Below, in pieces: positions 26,255 to 33,704 of a stretch of 64,000 bases of DNA (positions within the stretch are counted from its first letter, which is position 1; each line of letters begins with the position of its first letter). The DNA is from Pantanalinema sp. GBBB05. Its GTDB lineage: Bacteria; Cyanobacteriota; Cyanobacteriia; Leptolyngbyales; Leptolyngbyaceae. Both the position numbers and the translations under genes were made by a program. The notes under the pieces are model-generated. The model saw nothing but the letters and a program-made list of their open reading frames with translations, searched no databases and was not told where the DNA came from. Location: contig VRZD01000032.1 in the NCBI GenBank assembly GCA_016743235.1, forward strand, positions 17,234 through 81,233, in the 5' to 3' direction.

Positions 26255-26998
26255 TTAAAGCTGTTCAACTTCAGGCACAACGTCTAATTTCGCTGACTGA
26301 TTTTGCAGAGTCTGGCTAATGTTATGCACCAGTTTTAAGAGATATAGCCCACTGATCACTAGCGTTAATACAGCTAAACCAGGATGTTCTAATGTGTGAC
26401 TATCAATTAGGATTAATATGCCTAATCCTATTAACACTAAGGGAACAAGCAGATTACCGTAGCGCGTCAGATTGTCTGCGATCGCGGGTAAGCGCGTCAA
26501 TTGATACGCGGTATAACACCAAGCCCCTACCAGGGAAAAGAATACACTCAGAATCACAATCAAACTATTCCAGGTGCAGTGCGCAAATAGTGGTACATAG
26601 ATGCCCACATTATCGCCACCATTGGCAAAGGTGACAGCCGCTACACTATAGGTTTGCGGTGAGATGAGATGACTGAACAAAGCTGGGTTAGTTTGGGCTT
26701 CAGACTCAGGAGTATCGTCTTCTGCGTTGTGATCGACTAAACGGCTGATACCGATCGCGATCGGCAGTAATCCTAATAAGCCAATCCAGGGACGGGGAAA
26801 CACTAAACTCCCAAAGAACCCGGGTAGACTAACGAGTACCAATGCAGCAAAGCCAAAATACTGACCTGCCACAATATGCTGACGACGGAATACAGAATTG
26901 ACCTGTGAGAAAAATAGCATCAGGATCAAAACATCATCCAAATTTGTAGCCGTAAACGCGGTAAATCCCGTCGTAATTGTTGTTATCAATCCATTCAT
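26255..26998 (-). CDS. CadD family transporter, copy 3
   Basis: 247 residues; TAFTATNLDDVLILMLFFSQV and VTFANGGDNVGIYVPLFA are the family motifs, both as in copies 1 and 2. Very close to copy 2 across PGFFGSLVFPRPWIGLLG, ISPQTYSVAAVTFANG and YTAYQLTRLPAIADNLTRYGN, pointing to duplication within this locus. Second gene of the operon headed by DUF1003, starting 66 bases after it. An acidic central loop (HNAEDDTPESEAQTN) may bind ions or partners. Confidence 0.88.
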   Translation of the reverse strand: MNGLITTITTGFTAFTATNLDDVLILMLFFSQVNSVFRRQHIVAGQYFGFAALVLVSLPGFFGSLVFPRPWIGLLGLLPIAIGISRLVDHNAEDDTPESEAQTNPALFSHLISPQTYSVAAVTFANGGDNVGIYVPLFAHCTWNSLIVILSVFFSLVGAWCYTAYQLTRLPAIADNLTRYGNLLVPLVLIGLGILILIDSHTLEHPGLAVLTLVISGLYLLKLVHNISQTLQNQSAKLDVVPEVEQL

Positions 26999-27063
26999 GC
27001 CAAGCTCAGTCTCCGAATCTGATTGCCCGTAAAGTCAGGATGAGTTAACGAGTCATTAACCCG

Positions 27064-27747
27064 CTATTCTGTAATCGTCACTGTGGCATCATCCAAATTC
27101 AGGTGGGTCTGCTGGCAATCGCTCGGCACATTGACAAACACCATACCCTTTACCTGGGAATTACCCATGGAAAGCTGGGCAGCCTTAACAGCATCAGTAG
27201 CCATGACAGGCTCAAAGTCAGGCTCATGGTTAGCCTGAACTGGCACAAACACGACTTTGACTTCTGAGGGTGTTTGCTGCTGTTGTTGAATTAGAGCGGT
27301 CAATTCATCTAACTTCCTGTTGTATTCAGCATCTAATTTTTCGTGTAGTAACTCAATATTTTGAGCTGCTTGTAACGTCACTTGGTAGTTGTGCTGAGCA
27401 TTTTCTCGATCTTCTTCCGACTGGCGGTTCTGGCTCATTAACACGACCGGAGCCGTGTAGGCAGACGCAAAGGAAAACACTAAATTCAGCATAATGAACG
27501 GTGATTCATCCCAATGCGGCACTCCAGGCATCAAATTAGCCCCAACCCAACCTGCTAATACCGTTGTTTGACCGATCAAAAATGCCCAGGAACCAACTTT
27601 GGATGCCATGCGATCGGCAAGCCGTTGTCCAAACGTTAAGGGTTGTTTTTCCGGCGGGTGAATTTTGAAATCTTTTGAACGGTTTACTTCAGTTGTCGAT
27701 GTAGATGAGTGATGGATAGGAGTTGGCTTTGATTCGGTTGAATTCAT
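27064..27747 (-). CDS. DUF1003 family membrane protein
   Basis: 227 residues from ATG 27745-27747; a TTG at 27780 is an alternative. The DUF1003 core FGQRLADRMASKVGSWAFLIGQTTVLAGWVGAN, NLVFSFASAYTAPVVLMSQNRQ is complete, with two membrane helices followed by a coiled coil (ENAQHNYQVTLQAAQNIELLHEKLDAEY). The C-terminal about 80 residues include a beta-rich extension (VKVVFVPVQ; DDATVTITE) beyond the usual family end. First gene of the second leftward operon. Family function is unknown. Confidence 0.88.
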   Translation of the reverse strand: MNSTESKPTPIHHSSTSTTEVNRSKDFKIHPPEKQPLTFGQRLADRMASKVGSWAFLIGQTTVLAGWVGANLMPGVPHWDESPFIMLNLVFSFASAYTAPVVLMSQNRQSEEDRENAQHNYQVTLQAAQNIELLHEKLDAEYNRKLDELTALIQQQQQTPSEVKVVFVPVQANHEPDFEPVMATDAVKAAQLSMGNSQVKGMVFVNVPSDCQQTHLNLDDATVTITE

Positions 27748-27865
27748 GCTTAATCTGCCTGTATTAGTCAGTGAGTTCAATCTATCTGTGGGCTATCAGC
27801 GGCTGCTTCCAGTGTGTTCTATCGCCTCTTTAGCTGCCATGGTTTCACTTTACGGAAGTCAACCA

Positions 27866-27912
27866 ATAACAGCAAATAGTCTTTTTTGTTGAATTAATCA
27901 CTTAAATTAATA
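27866..27912 (-). promoter_or_regulatory. Shared promoter block, copy 3 (before the DUF1003 operon)
   Basis: Leftward: dyad ATTAAT-N7-ATTAAT, TCAACA, 18 bases including AAAAAGACTATTTGCTG, TATTG. Copy 3 and copy 1 share about 22 of 23 bases through the ATAACAGCAAATA and TCTTTTTTGTT words (plus-strand reading). It lies 119 bases before the DUF1003 start and 210 before the divergent exported-protein gene. Confidence 0.65.
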
Positions 27913-28121
27913 GAACAGACGAAACACAGATAGATCGCTATATTGACGAACTAAAACAGTGCATCACAGCACTACAACTCATAGTTTAATCACTTCAATT
28001 TATCCTTTTAAGAAAAAGGACTGTTTGCTCTTATTAGTCAAACTCAATAGCATAAACTCATGCTTCGGGCGAGCGATTACAACTAGCCCGCACCTAATTG
28101 AGGATTCTGAAGGAGAGCCGC

Positions 28122-28733
28122 ATGAATGCCCTAATGAAAGTTGTTTTAATTGTCTTATTACTAGTCGTCAATCTAGCGATCGCGCCGCCATCCTGGGCAG
28201 ATCGTCCTAAAGTGTCTAAGAATCCAGATTATGTTCAAGTCACCAAAACTCTGAATGGACTGCTAGCCCTACAGGAAACTCAGGACATTCCTTCAGAATT
28301 ACAACAGCAAATTGATGAACTGACGTTACAGAAAGCCGCGATCGAATCTGGCGTCACCTGGGGACAGTGCTGGAATACCACAGGTCAGACGATCGGTATT
28401 TTTGGTCCAGCCACCAACCCCAAATCGGGCAATGACGGACTCTACTTCCTGGCAGACGGTGAAACCACACCTGAAGGTTGGGATTGCCAAGGAGTTTACC
28501 TACCTAGTGGCGCTAAAGTTGCAGGAATTGAATCGACCCCTGCCATCTTCAAAATTCTGGATGGAACTCGGTTAGTAGCTGCTCTCAATTCAGATACAGG
28601 CGCGATCGAATTTAACGTTCCTACCACTAAATTGACACAAGCAGACCCAGACCAGCCAATTCCCCATGTCTCTCAAGCCTTTATTGATTCTCGCATCCCC
28701 AGTACATTAATAGCAGGCGAGATGGACGATTAG
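28122..28733 (+). CDS. Exported two-cysteine protein, copy 2
   Basis: 203 residues from ATG 28122, with AGGAG six bases upstream. Signal peptide about residues 1-26, cleavage likely after SWA (PPSWA-DRPKV). Paralogue of the 21744-22373 protein: helical N-terminal half, then Cys in WGQCWNTTG, Cys in WDCQGVYLPSG, and TGAIEFNVP. Divergent from the DUF1003-CadD3-SPFH operon with copy 3 of the shared promoter in between. Each CadD operon thus has one exported partner nearby. Function unknown. Confidence 0.85.
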   Translation: MNALMKVVLIVLLLVVNLAIAPPSWADRPKVSKNPDYVQVTKTLNGLLALQETQDIPSELQQQIDELTLQKAAIESGVTWGQCWNTTGQTIGIFGPATNPKSGNDGLYFLADGETTPEGWDCQGVYLPSGAKVAGIESTPAIFKILDGTRLVAALNSDTGAIEFNVPTTKLTQADPDQPIPHVSQAFIDSRIPSTLIAGEMDD

Positions 28734-28757
28734 AATTACATTATTAATGTAATTCTA
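28731..28757. terminator. Perfect 13-bp palindrome overlapping a stop codon
   Basis: TAGAATTACATTA (28731-28743) and TAATGTAATTCTA (28745-28757) are perfect inverted arms around one base, and the TAG stop of the exported-protein gene is the first three bases. No T tract follows; it may be a 3'-end hairpin or a protein-binding palindrome. Confidence 0.5.
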
Positions 28758-28969
28758 ATCGTTAATTAGATAGTCACACTAACAACACTGCGAAAAGAAA
28801 CACAATCACCATTAGAAGATTAGAACAATTCCTGGAAGATGCAGTGTCATCTCTATAGCAAACGATAACTAAATTAATTCTACTCGAGGAGGTTTATTCA
28901 ACTACAGCGCTGCTTTTTAAACAAAGTATCCTGTTTCCGGAAAACTCCACATCCTGATACTTAGTTTGC

Positions 28970-29239
28970 CTAGAGATGATACAATGCCTTGCCCTCATGT
29001 TCTACACAAATTTTAGTAATCGGTAATCCTAGTTGGGCGATCGCTTGCCGTAATTTCCAGTGTCCGTCATCCACTCGCCATACCGTTGACAAGTTCAGAC
29101 AATTAATGACTAACGTCTCTGATGTAGCAAAGGCATAAATAATTCCATTCTGAGCTAACCCACTACTTGCCAAAATTAATTCACCGATCGTTTGAGCTTG
29201 AGAAATCTGATCTAACAACTGCTCTGCTTTCGTATTCAT
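28970..29239 (-). CDS. Hypothetical protein, 89 aa
   Basis: Unrecognised small soluble protein. Start ATG 29237-29239 chosen for AGGAG eight bases upstream; the frame is open from 29329. It contains a helical N-terminus (KAEQLLDQISQAQTIGELILASSGLAQNG), a beta segment (IIYAFATSETLVINCLNL) and ends GKALYHL. No family assigned. It is isolated: 236 bases from the exported-protein gene and 373 from the next gene upstream of it. Confidence 0.6.
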   Translation of the reverse strand: MNTKAEQLLDQISQAQTIGELILASSGLAQNGIIYAFATSETLVINCLNLSTVWRVDDGHWKLRQAIAQLGLPITKICVEHEGKALYHL

Positions 29240-29612
29240 TGATCGCTCTCCTGTTTTGCACTCCATACACAGATTGCCTTTAGCCATATGAGCTAAAGAC
29301 GATTGAATTAGTAAATTGTTTAGAAACAAACTATACTCAGTTTTCCGTAGAATTCTATAGGATGGCTAACGGCACATAGTAGAACAGCCTACCTTGCCGA
29401 TATTTTTTCTCAGTAGAAAACACCCTGTTCCCTGCTACATCCTAGGTTAGATATCCAACACGGGTCACTGCATTAAAACATCAAACTTTGGTGATAAAAC
29501 TGCTACACCCTGATTGTCAAACATCATCCTATTCATGCAGTTTTTACTACATTAATGAGGGAATTACTGAAATGTAATCCACCTGACGAAGGAGTTGCTG
29601 CTCCAAGACAAT
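29240..29612. other. Intergenic region, nothing recognised
   Basis: 373 bases between two leftward genes. No repeat, RNA gene or operator that I could support. Confidence 0.3.
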
Positions 29613-31133
29613 TTAAGGAAGCCACCACTGGGGTAGCCATTGGTGGGTCCACGTTCTCACTGTTTGATTGAGATGCCGGGCTAGGTGAATATGAGCTTCG
29701 TCAGCTTCTACGGGAAAAATTCGGGCTGGCACACCTCGATCGCAGTGCTCAATGACCCGATTGGCGGCTTCCAAACCAGTCACATAAGCTTTTTCCTGCG
29801 ACCAGGAACCATGTTGAGTGACAATCCAATCGCCACTCATCCACAGATTTGTGATCGACGTGGTTCCGGGCAGCATGAAGGGATAACTACCTGGCGAGAA
29901 GTGGGTTACAGCGTTGGGTAATCGCACCACACTACTATCGATGACCTGGGCGGCTCCAAAAGCAGGAATACAAGTCGTTAGATCGCGATGGACTTTAGTC
30001 ACGATCGCCCGATCATCCATGGGTAATAATTGGTTGGCATGGTAAAAGTCAGCTTCAATCACACTGCCCGGTGCATCTCGCCACTCATCATGGAGGGCAT
30101 TCAGATCAAAAAATGTCCAGCCTGTCGTGGTATCAAATCCAAAGCAAGCATTCGAGGGTAACGGAACGGCAACTTTGCGATCGAACCAGAGGCGGGTCGC
30201 TAAAACGTCGATCGTGCTTAAGTTCATCAAATTACAGAATTCTGGCAATTGCCGCAGACTCTCACTGACACTAACAATCTTCTGCATTCCAGTAATACCG
30301 ACTGCAAAGATGACCGCATCGGCTGCAAATAACTCATCTCCACAAACGACTTCCGTCACTTGTAGAGCATTTTCCTGACCCGCCAACCGCAAATCGGTGA
30401 CTCGTCGCCGCGTTAGAACCCGTCCTCCCACCTGTTCAATCTGTTCTACCCAGGGTCGAAAAATTAGTTCGCCGACCGTACCACGACACCACACCACATC
30501 AAAGTTAGGTTGATGCGCCAGGATAAAGTAATACAGCATACCCAACGCGGCAGCCGCAGAACACTGTTCACCTGGAGCAAATAGTCCCACCAGCAGCATC
30601 GGTTCAAATGCCTCCCGGTAGAGGCGAGCAGACACCCCAAATTGCTTGAATAGCTCCCGGGCTGTAACCGAGTCATACCGGCGCCACGCTTGCTCAGAGT
30701 TATCAAAGTCAATTAAGGCATAAAGTAAGGGTAAAGCAGACAAGCGATCGCTCAACGGCAGCCGCTGAAACCGAGGATAGAGAAAGGTTCCTAGCGGGGT
30801 AGGTAGCCAGGGTTGCCGCTGAAAAATCGGCGACTCTACCTCTAACCCAGCGGGAGAATATTGGGAGGAGCGAGTCCAATCAGTAAAGGGTCGCAAGCCC
30901 AGTTGCTCAACTAGTGCAAAAATATTGCGGTAAGGATACCAAAAGCCATGAATCCCGGCTTCGATCGACCGTCCCTGAGGCGTTTTCCATCCAGCTACCA
31001 GCCCACCTGGATAGGCGCCAGCTTCCAACAAGGTGACGTCATATCCTTGTTGAGCTAAATGATAGGTTGCTCCTAAGCCTGCCCACCCGGCACCAATGAC
31101 AACTACACGAGGACGTTGTGAATCCTGGGACAT
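29613..31133 (-). CDS. FAD-dependent oxidoreductase, carotenoid-desaturase-like
   Basis: 506 residues. N-terminal dinucleotide fold VVVIGAGWAGLGATYHLAQQGYDVTLLEA with the GxGxxG motif and the acidic residue binding the ribose. A C-terminal FAD-contact region follows, ITNLWMSGDWIVTQHGSWSQEKAYVTGLEAANRV. The overall plan matches the phytoene/zeta-carotene desaturase (CrtP/CrtQ, amine oxidase) superfamily, with sequence features such as SIEAGIHGFWYPYRNIF. The exact substrate is not assigned; it could act on carotenoids or be an uncharacterised relative. It is divergent from queC. Confidence 0.82.
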   Translation of the reverse strand: MSQDSQRPRVVVIGAGWAGLGATYHLAQQGYDVTLLEAGAYPGGLVAGWKTPQGRSIEAGIHGFWYPYRNIFALVEQLGLRPFTDWTRSSQYSPAGLEVESPIFQRQPWLPTPLGTFLYPRFQRLPLSDRLSALPLLYALIDFDNSEQAWRRYDSVTARELFKQFGVSARLYREAFEPMLLVGLFAPGEQCSAAAALGMLYYFILAHQPNFDVVWCRGTVGELIFRPWVEQIEQVGGRVLTRRRVTDLRLAGQENALQVTEVVCGDELFAADAVIFAVGITGMQKIVSVSESLRQLPEFCNLMNLSTIDVLATRLWFDRKVAVPLPSNACFGFDTTTGWTFFDLNALHDEWRDAPGSVIEADFYHANQLLPMDDRAIVTKVHRDLTTCIPAFGAAQVIDSSVVRLPNAVTHFSPGSYPFMLPGTTSITNLWMSGDWIVTQHGSWSQEKAYVTGLEAANRVIEHCDRGVPARIFPVEADEAHIHLARHLNQTVRTWTHQWLPQWWLP

Positions 31134-31233
31134 AAATTTCTGATACAGTCTGCTTCAATCTGAATCTAGCTTAATCAGGTTCTCTGCCACTTGCACGGCT
31201 CAAACTACTATTGTTATTACCAGCCCTAATTGT

Positions 31234-31941
31234 ATGTCTAGAAAAGCTATTGTCCTACTGTCTGGCGGACTTGACTCTACGACAACAGCCGCTCAAGCGA
31301 TCGCAGATGGTTATGAACTGATTGCCCTCTCGTTCAACTATGGTCAGCGCCATCATCGCGAACTAGAAGCTGCCAAGCAAGTTGCCCATCACCTCGGAAT
31401 TCGTGAGCATGTGCTCGTAGAGCTGAATTTGGCACAGTGGGGGGGTTCAGCCCTAACCGATGCCACGATCGCCATTCCTCAAACCGGAGTCCAGACTGAT
31501 GTGATTCCATCCACTTACGTCCCAGGACGCAACACCATTTTTATTGCGATCGCCCTTTCTCTCGCAGAAGCAAAGCAAGCAGAGGCAATCTATCTGGGCA
31601 TTAATGCGATCGATTACTCTGGCTATCCCGATTGTCGTCCAGAATATCTAGCCGCGTTTCAACAGTTAGCCCATCTATCGTCTAAAGCTGGAATTGAAGG
31701 GCAGGCGCCTCGTTTGGTGGCTCCGTTACTTCACGATTCCAAGCTAGCCATTGTGCAACGAGCTTTACGGCTAGGCGTGGAGATTAACCTAACTTGGTCG
31801 TGCTATCAAGGAGAAGCCGAACCCTGTGGGTTGTGTGATTCTTGTCGTCTCCGCGATCAAGCTTTAATTGCAGCGGGTTATCCTGATCTGGCTACCGTTG
31901 TCGGTCAACGGCTGGACGACGGGCAGAGGGCTGCAACCTGA
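31234..31941 (+). CDS. queC: 7-cyano-7-deazaguanine synthase
   Basis: 235 residues. Converts 7-carboxy-7-deazaguanine to preQ0 with ATP and ammonia in queuosine synthesis. The PP-loop LLSGGLDSTTTAAQA (residues 8-22) binds ATP; FNYGQRHHRELEAAK is the conserved next block. The zinc site is complete: Cys in WSCYQGE, then CGLCDSCRLR. The ATG at 31234 lacks an obvious Shine-Dalgarno. Other queuosine genes are not in the window. Followed by the DnaA-box region. Confidence 0.95.
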   Translation: MSRKAIVLLSGGLDSTTTAAQAIADGYELIALSFNYGQRHHRELEAAKQVAHHLGIREHVLVELNLAQWGGSALTDATIAIPQTGVQTDVIPSTYVPGRNTIFIAIALSLAEAKQAEAIYLGINAIDYSGYPDCRPEYLAAFQQLAHLSSKAGIEGQAPRLVAPLLHDSKLAIVQRALRLGVEINLTWSCYQGEAEPCGLCDSCRLRDQALIAAGYPDLATVVGQRLDDGQRAAT

Positions 31942-32001
31942 AGTCAATCTCAAAAGTTCTTGACTTTCTTCCTAGTTTGCAATTCTTATCGTTCACTGGA
32001 G

Positions 32002-32275
32002 TTTTCCCCAAGATTTCCACAGGTTTTCCACAGGTTTAGACAAGTTTTCCACAGGTGGAAACGAAGTTATTGGGGTTTCCTGGATTTCACGAATTGTCCC
32101 AACTAGTCGTCACTCAGAACCCCTTGACCGCAAAGTATCAATAAATGTAACGGGGATCAGGCTAAAAGACTGATCTTGCGTTCAATATTTTCTTTCTTGA
32201 GCAAATTGAGGGCTGACAACAACATTGACAATATCGCTCTAAGGTGGGCAGAATGAAGCGTCTTAGTTTGCCACA
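32002..32275 (+). other. Cluster of DnaA boxes, candidate replication origin
   Basis: Perfect TTTTCCACA boxes at 32024-32032 and 32045-32053 with one-mismatch boxes at 32002-32010 (TTTTCCCCA), 32013-32021 (ATTTCCACA) and 32267-32275 (TTTGCCACA). The first four are in one orientation and spaced 11, 11 and 21 bases, i.e. one, one and two helical turns. TTTTCCACA is the cyanobacterial DnaA-box consensus. The surrounding 518 bases (31942-32459) have no clear gene; a GATCAG/CTGATC hairpin lies at 32155-32175. Confidence 0.6.
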
Positions 32276-32345
32276 GATAACCGCCCTGAGCACGGCGCTG
32301 TTAGCCGTTAATTGCTGGGCAACTGGGGGTAGATACGATCGGTAG
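32253..32345 (+). CDS. Possible 30-residue open frame with signal-like N-terminus
   Basis: ATG 32253 with AAGGTGGG upstream begins MKRLSLPQITALSTALLAVN and ends after CWATGGRYDR. The hydrophobic stretch after two basic residues, with a Cys, resembles a truncated lipoprotein signal. It overlaps a degenerate DnaA box. It may be a decayed gene start or chance. Confidence 0.25.
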   Translation: MKRLSLPQITALSTALLAVNCWATGGRYDR

Positions 32346-32459
32346 CCTTAGGGCGGAACCCGATCAATTTCTCCTGTCTTCAGTGCTTGTCCAGGGTGCA
32401 AAACGGAGTCTCCACAACCGTTGACATTTCACCTATCCTAACCACTCTTCGAGGATCTC

Positions 32460-32660
32460 ATGAACACTACCGTTAGTATCCTGGCAGAAATTCCGGAAGC
32501 ACTACATGAGTCATTCACCTGCTATATCGAAAGCCATCCCGATTGGGATCAAGATCGGCTGTTTGCTGCTGCCTTGTCCCTCTTTTTATTGCAGAATGGA
32601 GATTGCGATCGCCGGGCCGCACAGGTTTATTTAGATACCCTGTTCCAGCATCCGGTCTAG
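32460..32660 (+). CDS. DUF2811 family protein
   Basis: 66 residues, the full length of this small cyanobacterial family. MNTTVSILAEIPEALHES, the HPDWDQDRLFAAALSLFLLQNG core and a short C-terminal helix are characteristic. It ends 20 bases before hemJ and is likely cotranscribed; the conserved neighbourhood is the only functional hint. Cytosolic. Function of the family is unknown to me. Confidence 0.85.
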   Translation: MNTTVSILAEIPEALHESFTCYIESHPDWDQDRLFAAALSLFLLQNGDCDRRAAQVYLDTLFQHPV

Positions 32661-32680
32661 CAATTTTTAAGAGGTTTAAC

Positions 32681-33274
32681 ATGGCATATCAGTGGTTTAA
32701 GGCGTTTCACATTGTCGGCATTGTGTGCTGGTTTGCAGGGATGTTCTACCTGCCGCGTCTATTTGTTTATCATGCGGAAGCCAACGAGCAGCCGGAGCCA
32801 GCGCGCAGCATCCTAAAAAACCAGTATCAAATCATGGAGAAACGCCTCTATAGCATTATTATGACTCCGGCAATGCTGTTGACGATTGCCATGGCGATCG
32901 GGTTATTAACAGTTGAACCTGAGGTGCTAAAACAACCCTGGATGCATGTGAAATTAGCTTGTGTATTGCTATTAGTGGGCTATCACCATTACTGCAAACG
33001 GTTGATGAAAAAGCTGGCAGCCGACGAGTGCCAGATGACCGGACAGCAGTTTCGCTGGTTCAACGAATTTCCCACCGTATTTTTTGTCATTGTCGTGATG
33101 TTGGCTGTATTCAAGAATAATCTGCCGACCAGTGCCACAGCTTGGGGCATCTTTGGCATGGTAATTGCCATGGGTGCAGCGATTCAGCTCTATGCCCGGA
33201 AGCGGCGGTTAGCTCGGGAACAGATGGCAACTGAAGCCAATGCCGTTGCGATGACATCAGAAGGATCTGTATAG
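32681..33274 (+). CDS. hemJ: Protoporphyrinogen IX oxidase, HemJ type
   Basis: 197 residues from ATG 32681 with AGAGG seven bases upstream; a longer frame from 32543 overlaps DUF2811 and is not used. Oxidises protoporphyrinogen IX to protoporphyrin IX for heme and chlorophyll in the membrane. Family hallmarks: the N-terminal AYQWFKAFHIVGIVCWFAGMFYLPRLFVYH (with the heme-ligand candidate His), four to five membrane helices, and YHHYCKRLMKKL plus WFNEFPTVFFVIVVML. HemJ is the cyanobacterial replacement for HemG/HemY. A terminator hairpin follows. Confidence 0.95.
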   Translation: MAYQWFKAFHIVGIVCWFAGMFYLPRLFVYHAEANEQPEPARSILKNQYQIMEKRLYSIIMTPAMLLTIAMAIGLLTVEPEVLKQPWMHVKLACVLLLVGYHHYCKRLMKKLAADECQMTGQQFRWFNEFPTVFFVIVVMLAVFKNNLPTSATAWGIFGMVIAMGAAIQLYARKRRLAREQMATEANAVAMTSEGSV

Positions 33275-33310
33275 ATACAGAACAACGCACCGTTTAGTTA
33301 CTTAACGTTG

Positions 33311-33342
33311 AGGGGAGTCACAATACGACTCCTCTTATTTTT
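33311..33342 (+). terminator. Rho-independent terminator after hemJ
   Basis: AGGGGAGTC (33311-33319) pairs with GACTCCTCT (33327-33335), nine pairs with one G-U, seven-base loop, followed by TATTTTTT. Confidence 0.8.
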
Positions 33343-33638
33343 TGGCAAATTTTAGAATGACGATCGCATTAACCAGTTGCAATCTAAAGTCAGTTACAGA
33401 TATTTTACAAACCGTCAAACTAAGTTCTAACAAGGTTTTCATAAAAAAGCTTGACATAAACCTCAGTGGACGATAAGAGTTTATTGAGAGTTATTTTCAC
33501 TTATTACGTAGTTCAGTTTCAACGGGTAAGCAGCGATTCGGAGTCTAGCCACTTGCCTCTCTAGCCACTTAACCGGGGGAGGGGATCGGCAAACTAGCTA
33601 GCGACGCTGATTGTTACCTGGGACTAGAAAAACTATTT

Positions 33639-33657
33639 GAGAATGAGTATGATTCTC
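33639..33657 (+). promoter_or_regulatory. Fur box upstream of the porin gene
   Basis: GAGAATGAGTATGATTCTC matches the classical Fur consensus at 14 of 19 positions. It has perfect TGAGAAT/ATTCTCA arms (33638-33644 and 33652-33658). It is 48 bases upstream of the porin ATG. A TTGACA (33451-33456) lies further upstream. Confidence 0.75.
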
Positions 33658-33704
33658 ATTCTGGACTTAATAAGTGACTCTCTGTCACCTGTGAGGAGGA
33701 TTCG

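Noticed and set aside
31942..32000. preQ1 riboswitch or rho-independent terminator around queC
   Set aside because: No preQ1-type hairpin with A-rich tail upstream of queC and no T-tract hairpin directly after it.
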